A DNA stretch of 64,000 nt from Glycomyces tenuis DSM 44171 (GTDB taxonomy: Bacteria > Actinomycetota > Actinomycetes > Mycobacteriales > Micromonosporaceae), in assembly GCF_000427885.1 (NCBI RefSeq), contig NZ_ATYW01000020.1, positions 20,816 to 84,815 of the forward strand, read 5' to 3'. The notes beneath the pieces are model-generated. The model saw nothing but the letters and a program-made list of their open reading frames with translations, did no database searches and was not told the DNA's origin. Of the stretch, positions 52,028 to 59,843 are shown in pieces; position 1 is the first letter of the stretch; each line of letters begins with the position of its first letter. The translations under genes were made by a program, and so were the position numbers.

Positions 52028-52486
52028 TCAGCGCTCGGCGTCGTCGGCGCCGGTCTCGGGCCCCCGCTCGCGGTGCTCGCGGCTGTGCTCGCGCAGCTCC
52101 TCGATGCGGGCGCGCCGCTCCGCGCTCAGCTGGTCGAGCCGCTTCCGGCGCTCGCGCAGCTCCTCGGGGGACTCGGTCCCGCCCAGCATCCGCTTCTCCA
52201 GCCACCCCACGTGCTCGGCGTGGGCGGCGGCGTTGATCGCCCGCACGTCCTGGTAGGTGTCGCGCAGCGACTCCATGCGGCGCAGCGCGTCGTGGCATTG
52301 GGCGAGCAGGATCTCGATGTCGGCGTTCTCGGCCGGGTCCGCGTCGATCCGGCGCGCCTCCAGCCAGGCGATGCCCTCGCGGAGCTTCTCGCGCGCCTTC
52401 AGGTTGTGCATGGCCAGGTCTTCGACGATCTGGTCGGTCAGCTCCAGGAAATCCAGATGTGGGTCGGAGCGGTCGTCGGTGCCCAT
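52028..52486 (-). CDS. coiled-coil protein, 152 aa
   Basis: A soluble, highly charged helical protein (LKAREKLREGIAWLEARRID; ELRERRKRLDQLSAERRAR) ending in a Glu/Arg-rich coiled coil. I do not recognise a function. GGAAGGA is six bases before the ATG at 52486. It is divergent from the M50-like peptidase gene. Confidence 0.65.
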   Translation of the reverse strand: MGTDDRSDPHLDFLELTDQIVEDLAMHNLKAREKLREGIAWLEARRIDADPAENADIEILLAQCHDALRRMESLRDTYQDVRAINAAAHAEHVGWLEKRMLGGTESPEELRERRKRLDQLSAERRARIEELREHSREHRERGPETGADDAER

Positions 52487-52588
52487 CGGGCCGTCCTTCC
52501 GTGTCGAGGAAGTGCCTGCTCCCTCTACCATACGGGCGGGCGTTGGGTATTCTTCACGGCGCGCCCCACCCCCGAGAGCCGAGGCCAA

Positions 52589-53332
52589 GTGGACACCTTC
52601 GAGATCTTCATCGACCGCCTGACCCAGACGCAGGAGGCCCCGCCCGTCGTCGTCATGCTCGCCTGCCTCGCGGCGGCGGCCGCGATGGTGCTCTACACGC
52701 CCCTGTGGCGCTGGAGCCGCGGACTGGTCACCATCGCCCACGAGGGCGGCCACGCGCTCATGGCGGTGCTCATGCGCCGCCGCCTCACCGGCATCCGCCT
52801 CCACGCCGACACCTCGGGGCTCACCTTCTCCCGCGGCAAGCCCACCGGCTTCGGCGCCGCCATGACGCTGCTGGCCGGCTACATCGCCCCCGCGGCGCTC
52901 GGCCTCGGCGCCGCGGCGCTGACCGGCGCGGGCTACATCGTCGCGCTCCTGTGGATCACGCTGGTGCTCCTGGCGGTCATGCTCGCGTTCATCCGCAACT
53001 GGTACGGCGCTCTGGCGCTCCTCGTCGTCGTCGCGGGCGTCTTCGCCGCCACCTGGTACGGCAACGCGATCGTCCAGACCGTCGCCGCCTACCTCGGCGC
53101 GTGGCTGCTGCTGCTCGGCTCGGTCAAGCCCGTGCTGGAGCTCGGCGCTCGCCGTCGGCGCCGGGGGAGGGGCCAGGGCGGGGCCTCGGACGCCGACCAG
53201 CTCGCCGGGATCACCCCGCTGCCGGCCGGCGCGTGGATCTTCTGCTTCTCGCTGGTCACGATCGCGGCCGCGGCCTGGGGGACGTGGATGCTCCTGCCGG
53301 CCGAGGAGTGGGGCTGGCTCACCGGCGCCTGA
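52589..53332 (+). CDS. M50-family-like membrane metallopeptidase
   Basis: A 247-residue membrane protein with about six helices. The zinc motif H51-E52-G-G-H55 lies in LVTIAHEGGHALMAVLMRR. The actinobacterial M50B-like group with this architecture has no known substrate. A Lys/Pro-rich region after residue 195 is cytoplasmic. GTG start with GAGG close upstream; a TATTCT at 52547-52552 could be the -10. Convergent with hrpB with one base between the stops. Confidence 0.85.
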   Translation: MDTFEIFIDRLTQTQEAPPVVVMLACLAAAAAMVLYTPLWRWSRGLVTIAHEGGHALMAVLMRRRLTGIRLHADTSGLTFSRGKPTGFGAAMTLLAGYIAPAALGLGAAALTGAGYIVALLWITLVLLAVMLAFIRNWYGALALLVVVAGVFAATWYGNAIVQTVAAYLGAWLLLLGSVKPVLELGARRRRRGRGQGGASDADQLAGITPLPAGAWIFCFSLVTIAAAAWGTWMLLPAEEWGWLTGA

Positions 53333-53333
53333 T

Positions 53334-55886
53334 TCAGCGCAGGTGGCGCTTCGTCCTGGCCGTCGCCTCCACCGAGTACGGGTCCTCGGGCCAGGGGTGC
53401 TTCGGGTAGCGGCCCCGCATCTCCTTGCGGACCTGCTGGTACGGGCCCGCCCAGAACGAGGCGAGGTCGGTGGTGACGGCCAGCGGCCGGCCCGCCGGGC
53501 TGAGCAGGTGCAGCGTGACCGGCGCCTCGGCGATCCGGGGCGTGTCGGTGGCGCCGAACATCTCCTGGAGCTTGACGGCCAGCACCGGCGCCTCGCCCGA
53601 GTAGTCGACGCGAGCCTCGCGTCCGCTGGGAACCGGCAGCGTCACGGGCGCGGTGCGGTCGATGTCCTCGGACCACGGCAGCAGGTTCCGCAGCGCCTGC
53701 CCGACCGGGATGGCCTCCACGTCGCCGCGGCGCCTCGAACGCGACCACCACGGCTCGAGCCAGTCGGTGTCCGAGGTGAGCGAGGCGTCGCCGACGTCGG
53801 CCCACGGCGTTCCGAGCCGCCGGTGGCAGAACGCCATCCGCTCCCGCAGCCGCTTCGCCTCCTCCGGCCAGTGCAGCAGCGCGAGCCCCTCGGATCGCAG
53901 CCCTTCGGCCAGGGCGGCGCCGACGAGCGCCGGGTCGGGGCGGCGCAGCGGCTTGGACGAGACCTCGATCGCGCCGAGCGTGTGCACCTCGCGGGCGGCC
54001 ACGTCGCGCCGCTCGGCGTCCCAGGCCACCCGCTCCTCCAGGCCGTCGCCGACCAGTTCGCAGGCCAGTTCCCCGTCGATCGGCACGGCCGAGCGGATGA
54101 GGGCCGCGGCGCGCCCCGGCGAGCGGTCGGCGTCGGCGATGGCGAGCCATGCGCTGCCCGACAGCGACGAGCCCTCCGAGGCGACGGCGCCGGTCCCGGC
54201 GACGGTCCGCCACTGGCCCGCGCCCGTCGTCCCGCCCTCCGGCGCCGCGGAGCGGCGCCTGCCCCGAACCGGAGTGAACGCTGGTCCACCGCTGTTGCGC
54301 TTGGCCACCCGCTCGGGGAACGCGAGCGCCACGACCGTCGCGGCGGCCTCGTCGTCGCTCACCTGCCGGTCCACTTCCGGCGCGCTCGGCGTCAATCGCC
54401 GGACCTCGGCGAGCCACTGCCGGTCCCGCTGTGAACGCAGCCGCCGCCATTCGGCCAGGAGGTCGTCGCCCCGTCCCCGGCCGTCGAGTCCGAGGAGCGC
54501 GGCCACTTCGGCCGCCTTGGCGGTGCCGACGCGCTCGGCGCCGTCGATGAGCGCCCTGGCCAGACGCGGATGCAGGCCGACCTTGGCGAGTGCCCGGCCC
54601 CGGTCGGTGGCGGCGCCGTCGTCGTCGATCGCGCCGAGTGTGCGCAGTGTCGCCTGCGCCGCTTCGAGCGCCCCGGCCGCGGGCTGCGCGGGGAGCGCCA
54701 GTGCCCCCACGGGCGTCCCCCAGCACGCGGCCTGCAGGGCGAAGGCGGTCAGGTCGGAGGAGTCGACGTCGGGCGTCGGCTGCGCCGGCCGGCGTCCGTG
54801 CTCGACCTCGCTCCAGCACCGCCACACCGCGCCGGGAGCCTCGCGTCCGGCGCGTCCGGCCCGCTGCTCGCACGAGGCCCGCGAGGCGGTGACCGTCGTC
54901 AGGCCGGGCAGTCCCCGCGCGTGGTCGATGATCGGCCGCCGCGCGAGTCCCGCGTCGACGACGATCCGCACGCCGGGCACGGTCAGGCTCGACTCGGCGA
55001 TGTCGGTGGCGAGCACGACCCGGCGCCGCGCCCCGGGGCGGAGCGCGGCGTCCTGCGCGGACGACGACACCGACCCGTGCAACTGATGTATATCGACATC
55101 GAGGTAATCAAGACGTTCGGCGACCCGCCGGATCTCACCGGCGCCGGGAAGGAAGCACAGCAGGTCTCCGTCGCGGTCGGCGAGCGCCCGCTCGACCACG
55201 TGCGCGACGTGCGCGAGGAATCTCGGGTCGACCCGCAGCCCGTCCGGCGGCCTCACCTGCTCTCTGGGCGGTGCCCAGTGCATCGCCACCGGGTGCCGCA
55301 TCGGCTCTGAGGCCACGGCCGGCGCGGGATCGGAGGCGCCGCCGAGCAGCTTCCGCCACAACGCCACGTCGGCGGTCGCCGAGGCTGCCACCAGCGCCAG
55401 TTCGGGACGCAGAACCTGCCTGGTCTCGATGAGGAAGGCGCAGGCGGTGTCGGTCTCCAGGTGCCGCTCGTGGCATTCGTCGAGCATGACCGCGTCGACG
55501 CCGGGCAGTTCGGGGTCGGCCAGCAGCCGGTTCAGCAGCACCCCGGTGGTGACGACCTCGACGCGCGTGTCCGCCGAGCGGCGCGCCTCGCCCCGGATCC
55601 GGTAGCCCACGCGTCCGCCGACCCGCTCGCCGAGGATCGCGGCCATCCGGTTCGCGGCCGCCCGCGTCGCCAGCCGCCGCGGTTCGGCCACGAGCACCCG
55701 CCGGGGCGCCGAGTCGCCTTCGGACGCATCGCCGAGCAGCCCGGCCAGCGCCAACGGCGCCAGCGTGGTCTTGCCCGTGCCCGGGGGAGCGGCGAGCACC
55801 GCCGTCCCGGTCGCCTCGACGGCGCGCAGCAGCTCGGGGAGGGCGGCTCGGATCGGCAGTTCGGGAAGGACGGGCATGGCGCCCAT
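53334..55886 (-). CDS. hrpB: ATP-dependent helicase HrpB, with repeat-derived insertion
   Basis: An 850-residue DEAH-box-like helicase. Walker A is APPGTGKTTLAPLAL near residue 35, the Walker B box reads MLDECHERHLETD (DECH), then VAASATAD, and motif VI is EQRAGRAGREAPGAVWRCW. Helicase-associated and HrpB C-terminal domains follow (LVGDGLEERVAWD, FWAGPYQQVRKEMRGRYPKHPWPEDP). Residues about 529-556, between PERVAKR and WRTVAGTGAV, hold a Gly/Arg-rich stretch whose DNA (54263-54288) is related to the repeat in the polymerase gene. The start may be this ATG or the one at 55877. The RNA substrate of HrpB is not known. Confidence 0.92.
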   Translation of the reverse strand: MGAMPVLPELPIRAALPELLRAVEATGTAVLAAPPGTGKTTLAPLALAGLLGDASEGDSAPRRVLVAEPRRLATRAAANRMAAILGERVGGRVGYRIRGEARRSADTRVEVVTTGVLLNRLLADPELPGVDAVMLDECHERHLETDTACAFLIETRQVLRPELALVAASATADVALWRKLLGGASDPAPAVASEPMRHPVAMHWAPPREQVRPPDGLRVDPRFLAHVAHVVERALADRDGDLLCFLPGAGEIRRVAERLDYLDVDIHQLHGSVSSSAQDAALRPGARRRVVLATDIAESSLTVPGVRIVVDAGLARRPIIDHARGLPGLTTVTASRASCEQRAGRAGREAPGAVWRCWSEVEHGRRPAQPTPDVDSSDLTAFALQAACWGTPVGALALPAQPAAGALEAAQATLRTLGAIDDDGAATDRGRALAKVGLHPRLARALIDGAERVGTAKAAEVAALLGLDGRGRGDDLLAEWRRLRSQRDRQWLAEVRRLTPSAPEVDRQVSDDEAAATVVALAFPERVAKRNSGGPAFTPVRGRRRSAAPEGGTTGAGQWRTVAGTGAVASEGSSLSGSAWLAIADADRSPGRAAALIRSAVPIDGELACELVGDGLEERVAWDAERRDVAAREVHTLGAIEVSSKPLRRPDPALVGAALAEGLRSEGLALLHWPEEAKRLRERMAFCHRRLGTPWADVGDASLTSDTDWLEPWWSRSRRRGDVEAIPVGQALRNLLPWSEDIDRTAPVTLPVPSGREARVDYSGEAPVLAVKLQEMFGATDTPRIAEAPVTLHLLSPAGRPLAVTTDLASFWAGPYQQVRKEMRGRYPKHPWPEDPYSVEATARTKRHLR
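54263..54288 (-). repeat. dispersed short repeat, copy in hrpB
   Basis: 26 bases matching the repeat in the polymerase gene at 22 positions, including the unbroken blocks CCCGAAC and GAGTGAAC. It has the same orientation relative to its gene but is read in a different frame. Confidence 0.6.
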
Positions 55887-55937
55887 TCTCGCCCAGCCGC
55901 CCGGCGTGCTCACAGGACAGGGTCGGGCGGGCGGCTA

Positions 55938-57461
55938 TTACACGCCGCAGCCCTCGTCGCTCGGGATGTAGGTGAGCTCGATCGGCTCGTCGAGGGCGAC
56001 CTCCTGGTCGCCTTCGACGTTCTGCTCCGTGACCGTGCAGGGTTCCTGGTCGCCGGCGTCCTCGGCGGGAGTGGCCGTGACGTTGGTGAACCCGTCCGAA
56101 TCGAGGTCGGCGAGGGCGTCGCCGACATTCCAGCCGTCGTAGCTCTCGAGCGTGGCGGTCTCGGGTCCCACGTTCTCGTCGGCCGACTCGGTGGTCTTCT
56201 CGTCGGAGGTGTCCTCCTCGTTCGAGGTGTCCTCTTCCTGGTTCTCCTCGGACGAGTTCCCCTCGTCCTCGCTGCTCTCCTCTTCCTCGGCGGTGGGCGC
56301 GTCCTCGGTCTCGGCGGCGTCCGACGCCGTCGGTCCGCCGGTGGCCTCCTCGGCCGAGTTGTTCGCGTCGTCCTGCTGCCACGGCTGCCAGATCACCAGC
56401 GCGATCAAGAGCACCAGTGCGCCGAGGACGGTGAGCGTGATCGGAACGGCCTTGCTGCGCTTGGGCTCCTCGAAGTCGCGCGGCGGCGGCAGGTCGCGGC
56501 CCTGCGGTGGCGAGGAGAAGTCGCCTTGGCCCATCGCCTGGGTCGGCGGCTGCGAGGAGGCCGGGACCATGCCGTGGGCCATCGGCCGGGTCGCCCCGGT
56601 CGGCGGGGAGGCCGGCGGCAGGATCGCGGTCGTGCCCGAGCCGGGCCGGCCGGTGCGGCACGCCTGGGCGAGCTCGGAGGCGGAGCCGAAGCGCTGGCGC
56701 GGATCCTTCGCGAGGCAGCGCATCACGATCTGCGCCACGGGCTGGGGGACGTCCTGCGGCAGCGGCGCGGGCTGGCCGGTCATGTGCGCGGTGATGACCG
56801 CCGCGGGATCGTTGCCGGAGAACGGGGGCCGCCCGGCGAGGCACTCGTAGGCGACGATGCCGAGCGAGTAGACGTCGGTCGCGCCGCTCAGTTCGTGTCC
56901 GGCGAGCTGCTCCGGCGAGGCGTAGGAGAGCGTCCCCATGACGGTGCCGGTCTCGGTGAGCCCGGCCTGTCCTCGCGCCGAGGCGATGCCGAAGTCGACG
57001 ATCTTGACCGCGCCCTCCTCGTTCACGAGCAGGTTCGCCGGTTTGATGTCGCGGTGGATGATGTGCGCTCGGTGGGCGACGTCGAGGGCCTCGGCGGCGG
57101 TGGCGACGATCTTGAGGACCTCGTTCGGGGCGAGGCGGCCTCGCTGGTGGATCAGGTTCGCCAGGGACTGGCCCTGGACGAGTTCCATGATCAGGTAGGA
57201 GACGAGCCCTTCGGGGCTGTGCTCCTCGCCGTAGTCGTAGAGCGCGACGATCCCGGGGGACTGGAGGGCGGCGACGGCCTGCGCCTCCTGGTGGAATCTG
57301 GCCCGGAACCGGTCGTTGCCCGACAGGCCCGAATGGAGGAGCTTGACGGCGATGGTGCGGTTCAGACGGGTGTCGGTGCCTCGCCACACCTCGCCCATGC
57401 CTCCGGCGGCGATGCGGTCGTCAAGGCGGTAGCGGCCTGCGATCAGTGTCCCGAGTTGCAC
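55938..57461 (-). CDS. PknB-type Ser/Thr protein kinase with PASTA domain
   Basis: A 507-residue transmembrane kinase. The kinase domain (10-265) has the glycine loop IAAGGMGEVWRG, Lys40, catalytic loop HIIHRDIKPANLL and VDFGIASARG. A Pro/Gln-rich juxtamembrane part leads to a helix (VPITLTVLGALVLLIALVIW) near 345. A long acidic Ser/Glu spacer follows, then one PASTA-like domain (YDGWNVGDALADLDSDGF) with a Cys pair at the end. PASTA kinases sense cell-wall precursors. GTG start with AGAGAGGG upstream. No partner phosphatase or wall genes adjoin it. Confidence 0.93.
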   Translation of the reverse strand: MQLGTLIAGRYRLDDRIAAGGMGEVWRGTDTRLNRTIAVKLLHSGLSGNDRFRARFHQEAQAVAALQSPGIVALYDYGEEHSPEGLVSYLIMELVQGQSLANLIHQRGRLAPNEVLKIVATAAEALDVAHRAHIIHRDIKPANLLVNEEGAVKIVDFGIASARGQAGLTETGTVMGTLSYASPEQLAGHELSGATDVYSLGIVAYECLAGRPPFSGNDPAAVITAHMTGQPAPLPQDVPQPVAQIVMRCLAKDPRQRFGSASELAQACRTGRPGSGTTAILPPASPPTGATRPMAHGMVPASSQPPTQAMGQGDFSSPPQGRDLPPPRDFEEPKRSKAVPITLTVLGALVLLIALVIWQPWQQDDANNSAEEATGGPTASDAAETEDAPTAEEEESSEDEGNSSEENQEEDTSNEEDTSDEKTTESADENVGPETATLESYDGWNVGDALADLDSDGFTNVTATPAEDAGDQEPCTVTEQNVEGDQEVALDEPIELTYIPSDEGCGV

Positions 57462-57518
57462 CTCGGCCCTCTCTTCGCTTCGGGGGAAGGGTCAGGGCCG
57501 AGCTTAGTAGGCGCCGTC

Positions 57519-57926
57519 TCAGGTCCCGGCGTCCGGCTCCAGCGTGAGGCTGATCGAGTTGATGCAGTACCGGGCGTCGTCGGGGTTGTCCCAGCCCTCG
57601 CCGTAGAAGACATGGCCCAGGTGCGAGCCGCAGTTCGCGCAGCGCACCTCGGTGCGCTCCATGCCGAGGCTGCGGTCCTCGATGAGTTCGACGCGGTCGC
57701 CGGCCATCGGCGTCCAGAAGGAGGGCCAGCCGCAGCGGGAGTCGAACTTGGTGTCGGAGGCGAACAGCTCGGTTCCGCAGGCTCGGCACCGGTAGACGCC
57801 CTTGCGCTTCTCGTCGACGTATTCGCCGGTCCACGGCGCCTCGGTGCCGCCTTCTCGCAGCACCCGGTATTCGTCGTCGGTGAGCTTCTCGCGCCACTCG
57901 CCCTCGCCCATGTGCACCTCGCTCAT
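57519..57926 (-). CDS. msrB: peptide-methionine (R)-S-oxide reductase
   Basis: A 135-residue MsrB that repairs oxidised methionine in proteins. Zinc ligands are Cys47/Cys50 (CRACG) and Cys96/Cys99 (CANCG). The catalytic Cys121 is in RYCINSISL. FDSRCGWPSFW and GSHLGHVF complete the fold. GAGG precedes the ATG by six bases. Single gene, 57 bases downstream of the kinase start. Confidence 0.96.
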   Translation of the reverse strand: MSEVHMGEGEWREKLTDDEYRVLREGGTEAPWTGEYVDEKRKGVYRCRACGTELFASDTKFDSRCGWPSFWTPMAGDRVELIEDRSLGMERTEVRCANCGSHLGHVFYGEGWDNPDDARYCINSISLTLEPDAGT

Positions 57927-58004
57927 ATGCGCCTCTCGTTATGCGCCAAGTGTAGGTCGCCGAGACGTCGGGCGTCCGCGTCGCGGGACACTATGATGAG
58001 CCGA

Positions 58005-59036
58005 ATGCGGTATCTCCTTGGCGGTTACACCACTGAAGGCGGCCCGGGCCTGGTGGTCGCCGGCCCCGACGGGCTCGCGGCCCCGGCGCAGGTGGTGAAT
58101 CCCTCGTGGGTGGCGACCGGGGGGCCGGACGGCGTCGTCTACACGGTGACCGAGACCGAGCCGGGCTTCGCGACCGCCTGGCGGATCGGTGCGACCTTCG
58201 CGCCGGAGGAGGTGGGGACGGCGCAGGCCACCGGCGGCGACAACCCGTGCCACGCCGTCGTGCACCCTTCGGGGAAGTGGCTGCTGGTCGCGAACTACGG
58301 CAACGAGAGCGGCGGCGGTTCGGTGGCGGCGCTGCCGATCGGCCCCGATGGCGCGCTCGACGCCCCCGACGACGTCTTCGAACTGGTCGGCTCGGGTCCC
58401 GACCAGGTCCGCCAGGTCGGGCCGCACGCGCATCAGATCGTCTGCCGTGACGGCCGCGTCCTGGTGGTCGATCTCGGTTCGGACCGCGTCCACGCCTTCG
58501 CGCTCGGCTCGGCGGGCAGGTTCGAACAGCTCGCGTCCACGGTCTTCGAGCCCGGTTTCGGCCCGAGGCACCTGGCCTTCGTCGGGGAGCGGGCGCTCAT
58601 CGCCGGGGAGCTGGCGAACGCCGTCGTCGCAGGCGACTTCGACCCCGTCTCGGCGACGTTCGCGCTCGGCTCGGTCGTGCCGCTGCCGGGCACCGAGCCC
58701 GCGGACCTGGCGGCACTGCCCGACATCGGATTGCCCGAGGACGGCCCGCGGCCCTACCCCGGTGCGGTGGTGGCCGACGAGGAGCGCGGCCTGGTCTACG
58801 TCACCGTCCGCGGCACCGACCAGGTCGCCGTCGTCGATCCGGCGGGCCCGGCGCTGGTCCGCTCGGTTCCGGCCGGCGGTTCCTGGCCGCGGGACGCCGT
58901 GCGCTGCGCGGACGGTTCGCTGCTGGTGGCGTGCCAGTTCGGCGGCGTCGTCACGCGCGTCGACCCGAGCGGTGAAGCGGCGGCCACGCGCATGTGGGAC
59001 TGCCCCGGCGTCGCGTGCGTGACACCTCTCACCTAG
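58005..59036 (+). CDS. lactonase-family beta-propeller protein
   Basis: A 343-residue seven-bladed propeller of the 6-phosphogluconolactonase (Pgl/YbhE-like) family: YLLGGYTTEGGPGL at the start, NPCHAVVHPSGKWLLVANYG, GPHAHQIV and FGPRHLAFVGE. It may hydrolyse a sugar lactone, but many members have no tested activity. A consensus -10 TATGAT (57992-57997) ends seven bases before the ATG at 58005, so a leaderless mRNA and this start are preferred over ATGs at 57993 and 57996. Confidence 0.88.
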   Translation: MRYLLGGYTTEGGPGLVVAGPDGLAAPAQVVNPSWVATGGPDGVVYTVTETEPGFATAWRIGATFAPEEVGTAQATGGDNPCHAVVHPSGKWLLVANYGNESGGGSVAALPIGPDGALDAPDDVFELVGSGPDQVRQVGPHAHQIVCRDGRVLVVDLGSDRVHAFALGSAGRFEQLASTVFEPGFGPRHLAFVGERALIAGELANAVVAGDFDPVSATFALGSVVPLPGTEPADLAALPDIGLPEDGPRPYPGAVVADEERGLVYVTVRGTDQVAVVDPAGPALVRSVPAGGSWPRDAVRCADGSLLVACQFGGVVTRVDPSGEAAATRMWDCPGVACVTPLT

Positions 59037-59041
59037 AAAAC

Positions 59042-59056
59042 TTGCACTTTCTGCAA
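59042..59056 (+). promoter_or_regulatory. small palindrome upstream of the TetR gene
   Basis: TTGCA-CTTTC-TGCAA, an interrupted palindrome in an AT-rich stretch about 55 bases before the TetR ATG. It may be an extra operator. Confidence 0.35.
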
Positions 59057-59074
59057 AATTTCCTTGAGTGAATC

Positions 59075-59110
59075 TTGTAAACGGCGGCAACAGCGGTTAG
59101 CGTTGCCGCC
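59075..59110 (+). promoter_or_regulatory. leaderless TetR promoter with 9-bp inverted repeat
   Basis: -35 TTGTAA (59075-59080), 17-base spacer, -10 TAGCGT (59098-59103), ATG at 59111 seven bases later. GGCGGCAAC (59083-59091) and GTTGCCGCC (59102-59110) form a perfect inverted repeat over the spacer and -10, ending exactly at the ATG. It is the likely autoregulatory operator. Confidence 0.65.
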
Positions 59111-59728
59111 ATGGCCGACCAATCCGGACTGCGCGAGCGCAAGAAGGCCGCCACCAAGGCGGCCCTCAGCCACGCCACCATGCGCCTGGCCATCGAGAAG
59201 GGCGGCATCGACGCGGTCACCGCCGAGGACATCGCCGCCGAGGCGGGCGTGTCCGCCCGCACCTTCCACAACTACTTCCCGAACAAGGAAGCCGCACTCC
59301 TCCACGACTTCAACGAGATCACCGCGCAGACCATCGTCGCCATCCGAGAGCGCGCCCGAGAGCAGCCCCTCTGGGAGGCCCTGCGCGACGCCTGCATCGA
59401 CATGCGGATCGACGAGCGCTTCGACTTCGCGACGCTGCAATGCAAAGACGATCTCGTCCACAGCTCCCCGTCCCTGATCTCGCACCAGGCCACCCAGTTC
59501 CTCGAGTTCTTCAACGAGGCCCTCGACATCGTCACCGAGGCCACCGGCCGCGACGAGCACGACATGTACCCCAGGTTGGTCCTCGGCGCGGCCCTCATCG
59601 CCTTGAAGGTCGCCCACGAGCACTGGCTCGCCCACCCCGACGAGGCGCCCCTCGACGAGGTCATCGCCGACGCGTTCGAGCAATTCGAATCCGGCGTCAC
59701 CAGACCCACAACCACATCGAATAACTGA
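59111..59728 (+). CDS. TetR-family regulator
   Basis: A 205-residue repressor. The TetR HTH covers residues 10-55 (LRERKKAATKAALSHATMRL, then VTAEDIAAEAGVSARTFHNYFPNKEAAL) and a helical ligand domain follows. The MMPL exporter gene starts 115 bases downstream on the same strand, so this protein probably senses a compound exported by that pump. Confidence 0.93.
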   Translation: MADQSGLRERKKAATKAALSHATMRLAIEKGGIDAVTAEDIAAEAGVSARTFHNYFPNKEAALLHDFNEITAQTIVAIRERAREQPLWEALRDACIDMRIDERFDFATLQCKDDLVHSSPSLISHQATQFLEFFNEALDIVTEATGRDEHDMYPRLVLGAALIALKVAHEHWLAHPDEAPLDEVIADAFEQFESGVTRPTTTSNN

Positions 59729-59843
59729 GAACCAGGAAACCCGCCGTCGACGACGCCGGCGAAGAACACCGCTCATCCGACCCCGCCGCCACACCCAACA
59801 CCGCGCGGGGCCGGATACCCGACCATGAACGGAGCACCCACCA

